Below, piece after piece: positions 1 through 6,887 of a DNA stretch of 6,903 nt. Source of the stretch: JAMBLL01 sp964387145 (GTDB lineage: Bacteria > Actinomycetota > Acidimicrobiia > Spongiisociales > UBA5794); NCBI GenBank assembly GCA_964387145.1, contig CAYLVM010000125.1:1-6903 (forward strand). The letters are read 5' to 3'. The position numbers were made by a program, and so were the translations under genes. A model generated the notes under the pieces. It worked only from the letters and a program-made list of their open reading frames with translations, searched no databases and was not told where the DNA came from. Numbering within the stretch: position 1 is the first letter of the stretch; the number at the start of each line of letters is the position of its first letter.

Positions 1-76
1 GGTACTTGGAGGATGCGCGGATAGGAGGCAGTCGTTCTCCGTTCGCCGTCTACCGACGACTCACAGGCACCCAGAA

Positions 77-97
77 ACAGTCGGGGTTTCCGACTGT
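77..97 (-). terminator. Candidate hairpin terminator of the mutase gene
   Basis: An 8-bp perfect inverted repeat (ACAGTCGG at 77-84, CCGACTGT at 90-97) encloses a 5-base loop. Read on the minus strand it lies about 60 bases past the mutase stop codon. Its 3' arm ends in T and is followed by TTCTGG, so the T tract is short. U-poor terminators of this kind are common in high-GC bacteria, but the fold could also serve only as an RNA 3'-end stabiliser. It might equally act for a plus-strand gene entering from the left. Confidence 0.4.
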
Positions 98-120
98 GAA
101 CGGTGATCTGTGAACTGTCA
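93..120. repeat. Short degenerate heptamer tandem repeat
   Basis: Four consecutive 7-base units read ACTGTGA, ACGGTGA, TCTGTGA and ACTGTCA. Units 2, 3 and 4 each differ from the first at one position. The run overlaps the right arm of the neighbouring hairpin and then decays into ACTCACC. It lies in noncoding sequence. No function can be assigned. It may be slippage-derived, or a remnant of a longer GTGAAC-like repeat. Confidence 0.45.
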
Positions 121-158
121 ACTCACCGACTACTCGCTGTCCGCTGATCCTCTTGGCA

Positions 159-1712
159 CTACGTGCCTGGGCGGTACTTTCCGAAGACGGGGAGGAGCGA
201 CTTCGTGACCTCACCGATCGTCGCTCCCAGGATCAATGCTTCCTTCATGGGGTACAGGAGGTTGTCGGTGCCTCCCGCAGTAGCCGTCAAGCCGGCGAGT
301 GCAGACGTCACGGCATCCTCATCTCGCGCTGCCCGGCGTTCCTGTAACGAGTGGATCTGGTTCCGCTCGAGGTTCGGGTCGATCTGGAGCGCGGGGGGAT
401 CTGTTTTGCGATCTGCAACGAACTTGTTCACACCGACGACAACGGTGTTTCCGCTGTCGACCGATCGTGCGTAGTCGTAGGCTGCCTCCTCGATCTCTCG
501 CTGCGGGAAGCCCTCTTCGATCGCTCGCACGGCACCGCCGAGCTCGTCGATCTTGTGGATGAGGCTCACCGCATCCGCCTCGATGCGATCGGTCAGGGAC
601 TCGATGTAGTAGCTGCCTGCAAGCGGATCGACGACACCCGATACACCGGACTCGTACCCGAGGATCTGCTGTGTGCGCAGCGCAATCAACACCGACTCGT
701 CCGTCGGGAGGCCGAGGGCCTCGTCGTAGGAGTTGGTATGCAGAGACTGTGTGCCCCCGAGAACGGCTGCGAGCGCCTGATACGCGGTGCGCACGACGTT
801 GTTGATCGGCTGCTGGGCCGTCAACGTCGATCCGGCGGTCTGGGTATGGAACCGCATCTTCCAGGCTGCCGGCGAGGTCGCTCCGACACGGTCGCGCATC
901 AGCCTCGCCCACAATCGGCGAGCGGCACGGAACTTACAGGCTTCCTCGAACAGATCGTTGTGTGCGTTCCAGAAGAAGGACAGACGGGGGGCGAACTCTT
1001 CGACGTCGAGACCTGCTGCGCGCGCCGCCTCGACATACGCCAGGCCGTTCGCGATCGTGAACGCCACCTCCTGAGCAGCGGTCGAGCCTGCCTCACGTAT
1101 GTGGTAGCCCGAAATCGAGATCGTGTTCCAGTTCTCCATCTCGTCGGCGCAGTATGCAAAAATATCGGTGATGATGCGCATCGAGGGCTCCGCCGGATAG
1201 ATGTAAGTTCCCCGAGCGATGTACTCCTTCAAGATGTCGTTCTGGATCGTCCCACGCAACGATGCTGCATCGGCTCCCTGTTCCTCTGCAACGATCTGGT
1301 ACGCAAGCAGGAGCACGGACGCCGTCGAGTTGATCGTCATCGATGTCGAGACCTCACCGAGAGGGATCTGATCGAAGAGGATCCTCATGTCGTCGACCGA
1401 GTCGATGGCGACACCGACCTTGCCGACCTCGCCTACCGAGAGCGGGTCGTCTGAGTCCAGGCCCATCTGTGTCGGCAGGTCGAACGCGACCGAAAGGCCG
1501 GTCTGGCCTGCGTCGAGGAGCGAACGAAATCGTTGGTTCGTCACCGCAGCGTTCCCGAACCCTGCGTACTGGCGCATCGTCCACAGCCGGCCCCGATACA
1601 TCGACGCGTACGGCCCGCGAGTGAACGGGTACGCGCCCGGTGCCCCGAGCTGGGTGCCCGGATTCCAACCATCGAGATCATCGGGGCCGTAGACCCCGTC
1701 GTTGTTCGTCAT
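159..1712 (-). CDS. Acyl-CoA mutase large subunit, probably methylmalonyl-CoA mutase (B12-dependent)
   Basis: This 517-residue protein is the catalytic TIM-barrel subunit of an adenosylcobalamin-dependent acyl-CoA mutase, which would interconvert methylmalonyl-CoA and succinyl-CoA in the cytoplasm. Visible landmarks are RGPYASMY (32-39), TMRQYAGF (45-52), GLSVAFDLPTQMG (72-84), QNDILKEY (157-164), SISGYHIREAG (199-209), APRLSFFWNAHND (241-253), FHTQTAGSTLT (288-298) and GGTQSLHTNS (319-328). By alignment from memory with Propionibacterium methylmalonyl-CoA mutase, Tyr49, Arg167 and His204 match its Tyr89, Arg207 and His244. The 118- and 37-residue spacings agree exactly. Isobutyryl-CoA mutases have Phe/Gln and 2-hydroxyisobutyryl-CoA mutases Ile/Gln at the first two sites, so methylmalonyl-CoA is the likely substrate. 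The chain ends at GKYRPGT, before any cobalamin-binding domain, so it needs a separate small subunit that is not in the window. ATG at 1712 is preferred because homology begins soon after it and a weak GGATGGA lies 9 bases upstream. A TTG at 1775 would add 21 unrelated residues. Confidence 0.93.
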   Translation of the reverse strand: MTNNDGVYGPDDLDGWNPGTQLGAPGAYPFTRGPYASMYRGRLWTMRQYAGFGNAAVTNQRFRSLLDAGQTGLSVAFDLPTQMGLDSDDPLSVGEVGKVGVAIDSVDDMRILFDQIPLGEVSTSMTINSTASVLLLAYQIVAEEQGADAASLRGTIQNDILKEYIARGTYIYPAEPSMRIITDIFAYCADEMENWNTISISGYHIREAGSTAAQEVAFTIANGLAYVEAARAAGLDVEEFAPRLSFFWNAHNDLFEEACKFRAARRLWARLMRDRVGATSPAAWKMRFHTQTAGSTLTAQQPINNVVRTAYQALAAVLGGTQSLHTNSYDEALGLPTDESVLIALRTQQILGYESGVSGVVDPLAGSYYIESLTDRIEADAVSLIHKIDELGGAVRAIEEGFPQREIEEAAYDYARSVDSGNTVVVGVNKFVADRKTDPPALQIDPNLERNQIHSLQERRAARDEDAVTSALAGLTATAGGTDNLLYPMKEALILGATIGEVTKSLLPVFGKYRPGT

Positions 1713-1799
1713 GGTGCGAGGTCCATCCGCTATCTGAAGTCCGTTCCTAAGCTCATTTCGCTGCCGATAGTACAACGACAGCCCGACGTCGAGGACCAG
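1713..1799. promoter_or_regulatory. Divergent promoter spacer between mutase and PBP genes
   Basis: This 87-bp spacer separates two divergent starts and must hold the promoters of both unless transcripts begin inside the neighbouring genes. It is visibly more AT-rich than its flanks. On the minus strand TACTAT (1767-1772) resembles a -10 box for the mutase, but the hexamer 17 bases upstream matches the -35 consensus poorly. On the plus strand TAAGCT (1748-1753) and GATAGT (1766-1771) are possible -10 boxes for the PBP, also with weak -35 matches. I see no convincing operator palindrome. The region is certain by position; the individual boxes are guesses. Confidence 0.4.
1791..1795 (+). promoter_or_regulatory. 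Ribosome binding site of the PBP gene
   Basis: GAGGA sits 4 bases before the ATG at 1800, slightly close but within the usable range. It supports that ATG as the start over the upstream open frame, which runs back to 1533 across the divergent mutase gene and encodes nothing recognisable there. Confidence 0.6.
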
Positions 1800-4298
1800 A
1801 TGGAACCTGAGATCCGCACCGTTGAACGCTCCGAGCGCAGAAGGCGACGCCTCCCGGCCCTGATCGGCCTTGCGGTGATCGCTGTCCTTGGCGCGACCTG
1901 GATCGGACTGTTCGGCTTCCTCGGAGCCAACTCGGCTTTCGGCACGGTCGAAACCGTTGCGGACAAGTACCTGTGTGACACTGCTGCCTATGACCTCGAG
2001 TTCCCCGACCTGTCATCGCTCTCGACGGTCCGCACGGCAGACGGCGTGATCCTCGGAGAGCTGACGGAGCGCAACTCGATGCCCGTCACACTCGCTGAAA
2101 CCCCTGAACTCGTGGTCGCCGCGCTCTTGTCGGCCGAGGACAAGGCCTTCTACGAACACGACGGGATCGACTTCTCGGCGATCGGTAGAGCGGCGATCGG
2201 CAAGCTGACGGGGAACTCCTCTGGTGGGGGGTCCACGATCACCCAGCAGGTCGTCAAACAGAACTTTCTCTCCGATGCCTACACGATCGAGCGGAAGATC
2301 TGTGAGGCAGCGATCGCCGCTGAGGTCGAGCGCAGGTACACCAAGGATCAGATCCTCGAGTTCTGGGCGAACTCTGTCTTCTTCGGTTCGAACGCGTACG
2401 GCATCCGGGCTGCAGCGCACGAGTACTTCGGGAAGGATCTCGATGAGCTGACGATTGCCGAAGCTGCGCTCCTTCCAGTACCGATCAGGAACCCGACCTT
2501 CTACCACCCGCGCTTCAACCCCGACAACGCCCTTGCTGCACGCAACCGTACGATCGATCGCATGGTCGCAAACGGATACATCCTTCCCGCCGATGGGGAG
2601 CAGGCGAAGTCCGAGCCGCTCGGCGTCATCGACCAGGAACGGGTCGATCCACTCTCCCCCCAGGTCATGATCGCCGTTCGTCAGCAGCTCTTGAAGTCGA
2701 GCAAGTATGGGCTCGGCGAGACTCCCTCCGAACGCAAACGCGCCCTCTTCGGATGCCCGGCTGCTGTGACGGATTGCGATGGTGGCGGCGGCCTCACCAT
2801 CGACATCACGCTCGACACGGATCTCCAGCGCGAAGCAGACAGGATCCTGCGGGCATGGTTCCAGCGAGGTGCCGAGGGGCCGACCGGGGCTATCGCCTCG
2901 ATCGACAACCGGACGGGAGCTATCCGCGTCCTGGCATCGGGCCTCGATTTCGGAGATGACACCGAGGCTGGTCAACGCCCGTACGATCTCGCGGCGCAGG
3001 GGAAACGACAGGTCGGGTCGGCCTTCAAGCCGTTCACCCTTGCTGCAGCTCTCGAATCGGGGACCAGAGACGGCGTCCCCGTGACGCTCGGTTCCTACTG
3101 GGACGACTCATCGCCGGCCATCATTGAATGCGACAGCACGTGTTCGAGCGAGGGAAACATCTGGACCGTCCACAACGCAGGGGGCTCGGCACCCAAGGGC
3201 CTCCGCACACTCGAATCCGCCACCTACAACTCGGTCAACACCGTCTATGCGAGGCTCGTAGACACGATCGGACCCGAGGTCGTCGTCGAGATGGCGCACC
3301 GTCTGGGGATCACCGAGCCACTCCTCCCCCTCCCATCGATCACGCTCGGTGCCCAGGGCGTTCCCCCGCTCCAGATGGCGGCAGCGTTCTCGACGCTCGC
3401 CAACTTCGGAAGCCGCGTCGATCCCTATCTCATCCAGCGGATCACCGCAGCGGACGGCACTGTTCTGTACGAGCACACGACAGAGCCCCGCCAGGTGCTG
3501 TCCGACCAGATCGCCGCCGCGGTTGTTGGGGCGATGAAGAAGGTCGTGTCGAACGGGACCGCTCGCAGAGCCGACATCGACCGCCCGCAGGCAGGCAAGA
3601 CCGGCACCGCAACGGACTCCGCCGATGTCTGGTTCGTGGGTTTCATCCCCCAGATGACGACGAGCGTCTGGGTCGGCTACGCGGACAACAACAACCCGCT
3701 CGAGGACTTCACCGTCTGGAACGACCTCACCGGTGAGGAGCAGTACTACCGCCGGGCGTACGGCGGGACCCTCGCAGCACCCATCTGGCAGCAGTTCATG
3801 ACCTACGCCACCAGAGACATGGCCGTCCGTGATTTCCCCGAAGATCCGCCCGGAGCCAGCGTGTATCGCCAGACGCCGTATGCGACGGTTCCCCAGCTTC
3901 GACCTTCGACGAACGAGACGATCGACGCGCTGTACGCGGTCGGACTCGCTGGGGCCATCGAGGAGGTGCCGAGCACGCTCCCGCAGGGGACACTCATCGG
4001 CATCATCCCCGGGCCGGGGATCACGCTGCGCCAGGGCTCGACCATCACCGTCGAGGTGTCCAGCGGGATCCCGCCCGAGATCGCCATGGTCGACCTCCGT
4101 GGCCTGACGAGAGGTGAAGCGTCCGAGAGCCTCCGGAACTTCAGAGACCTGGTCGGGTTCGAGATCACCTGGAGCTTCGTCGACGTCATCGTGTCGAACC
4201 CTGCCTCGTACGATCTCGTGGTCTCGACGAGTCCGCTACCCGGGGCGCCGGTTGGACCGAGCGATGCGATCGAAATCCGCATCGGCAAGGCGCCGTAG
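1800..4298 (+). CDS. Class A penicillin-binding protein (glycosyltransferase-transpeptidase) with C-terminal PASTA-like modules
   Basis: This 832-residue bifunctional enzyme polymerises lipid II into glycan strands and cross-links peptide stems on the outer face of the membrane. A cytoplasmic tail with five arginines (13-17) precedes one membrane helix (about 18-43). The GT51 glycosyltransferase domain follows (about 75-265) with EDKAFYEHDG (113-122, catalytic Glu113), GGSTITQQ (143-150), RKICE (165-169), ILEFWANSVFFG (185-196) and IAEAALLP (219-226). The transpeptidase domain has SAFK (407-410, acyl-enzyme Ser407), SVN (478-480) and KTGT (600-603), so both activities look intact. Two PASTA-like modules end the protein (about 695-756 and 761-830); the second is more divergent. 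GT51-transpeptidase-PASTA order and overall length resemble mycobacterial PonA2. Residue 405 before the SxxK motif is Val where Pro is usual. Close cysteine pairs C319/C326 and C444/C448 lie outside the membrane and could form disulfides. The ABC exporter follows after 38 bp on the same strand. Confidence 0.95.
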   Translation: MEPEIRTVERSERRRRRLPALIGLAVIAVLGATWIGLFGFLGANSAFGTVETVADKYLCDTAAYDLEFPDLSSLSTVRTADGVILGELTERNSMPVTLAETPELVVAALLSAEDKAFYEHDGIDFSAIGRAAIGKLTGNSSGGGSTITQQVVKQNFLSDAYTIERKICEAAIAAEVERRYTKDQILEFWANSVFFGSNAYGIRAAAHEYFGKDLDELTIAEAALLPVPIRNPTFYHPRFNPDNALAARNRTIDRMVANGYILPADGEQAKSEPLGVIDQERVDPLSPQVMIAVRQQLLKSSKYGLGETPSERKRALFGCPAAVTDCDGGGGLTIDITLDTDLQREADRILRAWFQRGAEGPTGAIASIDNRTGAIRVLASGLDFGDDTEAGQRPYDLAAQGKRQVGSAFKPFTLAAALESGTRDGVPVTLGSYWDDSSPAIIECDSTCSSEGNIWTVHNAGGSAPKGLRTLESATYNSVNTVYARLVDTIGPEVVVEMAHRLGITEPLLPLPSITLGAQGVPPLQMAAAFSTLANFGSRVDPYLIQRITAADGTVLYEHTTEPRQVLSDQIAAAVVGAMKKVVSNGTARRADIDRPQAGKTGTATDSADVWFVGFIPQMTTSVWVGYADNNNPLEDFTVWNDLTGEEQYYRRAYGGTLAAPIWQQFMTYATRDMAVRDFPEDPPGASVYRQTPYATVPQLRPSTNETIDALYAVGLAGAIEEVPSTLPQGTLIGIIPGPGITLRQGSTITVEVSSGIPPEIAMVDLRGLTRGEASESLRNFRDLVGFEITWSFVDVIVSNPASYDLVVSTSPLPGAPVGPSDAIEIRIGKAP

Positions 4299-4300
4299 GG

Positions 4301-4329
4301 TTCTCCGCCCGGCCAGGCACAGCTACGCT
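4301..4329 (+). promoter_or_regulatory. Candidate promoter for leaderless transcription of the ABC exporter
   Basis: TACGCT (4324-4329) fits the actinobacterial -10 pattern TANNNT and ends exactly 7 bases before the exporter ATG at 4337, which would place the transcript start at or beside the start codon. A weak -35-like TTCTCC (4301-4306) lies 17 bases upstream. No Shine-Dalgarno sequence precedes the ATG, which fits a leaderless message. The -35 match is only three of six bases, so chance is possible, and the gene may also be read through from the PBP. Confidence 0.35.
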
Positions 4330-4336
4330 CGTCGTC

Positions 4337-6118
4337 ATGCCGACACACACTGCGCCCCTCAGACGTCTCTGGACGTACGCGTCCGGGTACCGCCGCCGGA
4401 TCATCGTTGCGAGCATCTGGTCCTTCCTGAACAAGGCCGTCGATATCGCACCTCCGTTCCTCATCGGACTCGCCATCGACGTCGTCGCCAACGGATCGGA
4501 CAGCTTCCTCGGCAGACGCGGGTTGTCGGATCCCAAGACTCAGATCCTCGCCATTGCAGCCATTACGTTCGTGATCTGGGGTCTCGAGTCGATCTTCGAG
4601 TACCTCTACAGCGTTGCGTGGCGGAACCTCGCTCAGTCCATCCAGCACGACCTGCGCATCGACACATACCAGCACATCCAGCACCTCGACGTCGCCTACT
4701 TCGAAGATCGCTCCACAGGCGACCTGATGGCCGTGATGAACGACGACGTCAACCAGCTCGAACGGTTCCTCGACATCGGAGCGAACGAGGTCATCCAGCT
4801 GCTGACGACCGTGACCCTCATCGGTGCGACGTTCTTCATCATCGCACCGTCGATCGCATGGCTGGCGTTCCTCCCGATCCCCGTGATCCTGTGGGGATCG
4901 TTGCGCTTCCAGAAACGGATCGAACCCCGATACGCCGTCGTACGCGACGAGGCAGCAGCGATCAACGCTCAACTATCGAACAACATCGGTGGCATCTCGA
5001 CGATCAAGGCCTTCACCGCCGAAGATCGCGAGGTAGAGCGCATCACGAGAGCCTCCAACCGGTACCGTTCTGCGAACGAGTCCGCGATCAGGTTGTCCTC
5101 TGCGTTCACCCCACTCATCCGCGTAGCCATCCTCATCGGCTTCACCGCGACGCTCGTGTGGGGCGGGTTCCTGGCTTTGGACGGCAGGCTCAACATCGGG
5201 CTCTACTCGGTCCTCGTCTTCCTCACGCAACGTCTGCTGTGGCCGCTCACCCGTCTCGGCCAGACCGTCGATCTCTATCAACGGGCGATGGCATCCACGA
5301 ATCGCATCCTCGATGTCCTCGACACGAAACCGACCATCCTCGATGGAACGACCACGATCGACCGACGTACCGTGTCGGGTCGTATCTCGTTCGAAGATGT
5401 CTCGTTCACGTACGACAACGGCTTCCGCGCACTGAGCGACGTCACCCTGACGATCGAGCCCGCACAGACCACCGCGTTCGTCGGTTCGACCGGGTCGGGC
5501 AAGACGACACTCATCAAGTTGATCCTGCGGTTCTACGACCCGGCGACGGGCTCGGTCCTCCTCGACGGTATCGACCTGCGAGACCTCACCCAGCACGCCC
5601 TGCGGGACTCGATGGCGCTCGTCAGTCAGGACGTATTCCTCTTCCACGGCACCGTCACCGAGAACATCGCCTACGGGGTGCCGGGCGCATCCCGGGAGCA
5701 AATCCTCGGTGCTGCAAACACCGCAGAGGCACACGACTTCATCGAGTCGCTCCCGAACGGTTACGACACGATCATCGGTGAACGCGGCCAGAAGCTCTCG
5801 GGAGGCCAGCGACAGCGCCTGTCGCTTGCGAGGGCCCTGCTCACCGAGTGTCCCATCCTCATCCTCGACGAAGCCACCTCGGCCGTAGACAACGAGACGG
5901 AGGCTGCGATACAAAGATCCCTTGCGCGGATCAGTCATGACAAGACGATGGTCGTCATTGCACACCGGCTCTCGACGATCCGCAACGCAGACACGATCTA
6001 CGTCATCGACGGCGGGCGCATGGTCGAGCACGGGAGTCACGACGAGCTCATCGCCGCCGGCGGCATCTACCGATCCCTGTGGGACGTCCAGACCGGAGCA
6101 GCAGTACACAACACCTGA
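4337..6118 (+). CDS. ABC exporter half-transporter, fused permease and ATPase (MsbA/ABCB-like)
   Basis: This 593-residue membrane protein would work as a dimer that exports a substrate using ATP. The N-terminal type I exporter domain (about 20-310) shows hydrophobic segments near 22-48, 68-92, 150-187 (two helices) and 257-305 (two helices), giving six helices. The ATPase domain (about 349-585) is complete: A-loop Tyr359, Walker A GSTGSGKT (383-390), Q-loop Gln431, signature LSGGQRQR (487-494), Walker B ILILDE (507-512, catalytic Glu512), D-loop SAVD (515-518) and switch His543 in IAHRLST. Length is normal for the family, and every catalytic residue is present, so it should be active. The substrate cannot be read from sequence; relatives move lipids, peptides or drugs. 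The gene is 38 bp downstream of the PBP, which only weakly hints at an envelope role. No second half-transporter gene adjoins it, so a homodimer is the simplest reading, although a partner elsewhere is possible. Confidence 0.94.
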   Translation: MPTHTAPLRRLWTYASGYRRRIIVASIWSFLNKAVDIAPPFLIGLAIDVVANGSDSFLGRRGLSDPKTQILAIAAITFVIWGLESIFEYLYSVAWRNLAQSIQHDLRIDTYQHIQHLDVAYFEDRSTGDLMAVMNDDVNQLERFLDIGANEVIQLLTTVTLIGATFFIIAPSIAWLAFLPIPVILWGSLRFQKRIEPRYAVVRDEAAAINAQLSNNIGGISTIKAFTAEDREVERITRASNRYRSANESAIRLSSAFTPLIRVAILIGFTATLVWGGFLALDGRLNIGLYSVLVFLTQRLLWPLTRLGQTVDLYQRAMASTNRILDVLDTKPTILDGTTTIDRRTVSGRISFEDVSFTYDNGFRALSDVTLTIEPAQTTAFVGSTGSGKTTLIKLILRFYDPATGSVLLDGIDLRDLTQHALRDSMALVSQDVFLFHGTVTENIAYGVPGASREQILGAANTAEAHDFIESLPNGYDTIIGERGQKLSGGQRQRLSLARALLTECPILILDEATSAVDNETEAAIQRSLARISHDKTMVVIAHRLSTIRNADTIYVIDGGRMVEHGSHDELIAAGGIYRSLWDVQTGAAVHNT

Positions 6119-6124
6119 GGGACA

Positions 6125-6880
6125 CTACGGCGCCATGCCGAACCAGCGTTCGAGTACGGATGCCCACTCGTCCGCTGTGACCGGCTCCTGGGTCCACTCA
6201 CCGTTGCGGCGAAACTTGATGCGATCCTCGAGAATGGTCACGCGGTCGGGACCGCCGTCGAGCAGCCGCGTTGCAAACCGTGCTCGTGTCCATGACAGCC
6301 CGGGCACCGTCTGAAGTGTCCGGGAAGCAGGATCGAAGTCGGCGAGGCTCCACTCGATGCGGTCGAACCGGTACAACGCCTCTCGCTCGCCACCTTCGTC
6401 GATACGGCACATCGTGTGTCTGCCGTCATCGGACTCGATGAAGAATCGGCCCGAGCCACCGTCCTGGACCCCAGTGTGATCGAGGAGCAGCGGCCGAATG
6501 AAGGAGTCCCCGAAACCGACGTCGACGAGATACGCATCCCCGAGATCGACCTCGAGCGCGAGATGGCTCGGGTCGTCAGATGAGTTCGGGAGGAGCACCG
6601 TCCCGGACAACCGCTTCACGCAGAATCCGAGATCAGCGAGCAAACCTGAGAAGGCTCCGTTGAGCTCAAAACACCATCCACCACGACGCCGATCGACAAC
6701 CTTGGGGATCGACCAGTCGAGACCGGTCTCCACACCGCGCCGTGCGAACACATCGAGGTTCTCGAAAGGAACCGCCGTCATGTGGGCCCTCTGAAGGATC
6801 TCGAGTCCGAACACATCGAGCGGAGGTGCCTCGGACAACCCGATTCGCTCCAGATACCGCATCGTCGAGTCGCTCACCAT
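6125..6880 (-). CDS. nat: Arylamine N-acetyltransferase
   Basis: This 251-residue cytoplasmic enzyme would transfer an acetyl (or other short acyl) group from acyl-CoA to arylamines or hydrazines through a cysteine thioester. The N-terminal helical part carries VPFENLDV (37-44), a family signature. The catalytic triad is visible as Cys70 in RRGGWCFELN (65-74), His106 in PSHLALEVD (104-112) and Asp120 in LVDVGFG (118-124). The protein is somewhat shorter than the usual 270-285 residues, mostly in the C-terminal domain that shapes the acyl-CoA and acceptor pocket, so substrate preference may differ. The ATG at 6880 has no close Shine-Dalgarno site; the only GGAGG is 17 bases away. The gene converges on the ABC exporter with 6 bp between stops. 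Mycobacterial relatives lie in sterol-degradation operons, but nothing of that kind is visible here, so the physiological substrate is unknown. Confidence 0.93.
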   Translation of the reverse strand: MVSDSTMRYLERIGLSEAPPLDVFGLEILQRAHMTAVPFENLDVFARRGVETGLDWSIPKVVDRRRGGWCFELNGAFSGLLADLGFCVKRLSGTVLLPNSSDDPSHLALEVDLGDAYLVDVGFGDSFIRPLLLDHTGVQDGGSGRFFIESDDGRHTMCRIDEGGEREALYRFDRIEWSLADFDPASRTLQTVPGLSWTRARFATRLLDGGPDRVTILEDRIKFRRNGEWTQEPVTADEWASVLERWFGMAP

Positions 6881-6887
6881 GCCCGAG

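Larger units (their letters stand above)
1..158. other. Intergenic left edge with no supported gene
   Basis: This stretch lies downstream of the mutase stop codon and runs to the window edge. Every frame is short or lacks a credible start. One plus-strand frame stays open from base 3 to a TGA at 111-113, but it has no start in the window and runs through a hairpin and a repeat run, so I do not call it a gene. The B12-binding partner of the mutase, often found next to the large subunit, is not here. The hairpin (77-97) and heptamer repeats (93-120) are listed separately. Confidence 0.5.

Noticed and set aside
3..113. Possible C-terminal end of a plus-strand gene entering from the left (36 codons to TGA at 111-113)
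   Set aside because: No start or family motif is visible, third-position GC is only modest, and the frame runs through the hairpin and heptamer repeat. Sequence left of the window would be needed to decide.
351..1454. Long plus-strand open frame (367 codons) opposite the mutase gene
   Set aside because: It is antisense to a gene with clear family motifs. Its translation is rich in Arg, Asp and Val with no recognisable domain, as expected of reverse frames in high-GC genes.
1720..1797. Nested inverted repeats in the divergent spacer (GGTCC/GGACC and CTATC/GATAG)
   Set aside because: The arms are only 5 bp, far apart and not symmetric about a common centre, so chance is the better explanation.
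1533..1799. N-terminal extension of the PBP frame by 89 codons
   Set aside because: It overlaps the divergent mutase gene and its translation has no PBP-like content. The ATG at 1800 has GAGGA upstream and is followed by a normal Arg-rich tail and membrane helix.
3803..4972. Minus-strand open frame of 389 codons opposite the PBP and exporter
   Set aside because: Antisense shadow with low-complexity acidic and basic content and no domain. It crosses two well-supported plus-strand genes.
4114..5781. Plus-strand open frame of 555 codons overlapping the PBP end and most of the exporter
   Set aside because: Its translation is dominated by Arg, His and Pro, typical of an out-of-phase reading. The exporter frame carries every ABC motif in order.
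4973..6109. Minus-strand open frame of 378 codons opposite the exporter
   Set aside because: Antisense shadow. Its stop-free length follows from GC-rich codon bias in the exporter gene, and its translation shows no recognisable domain.
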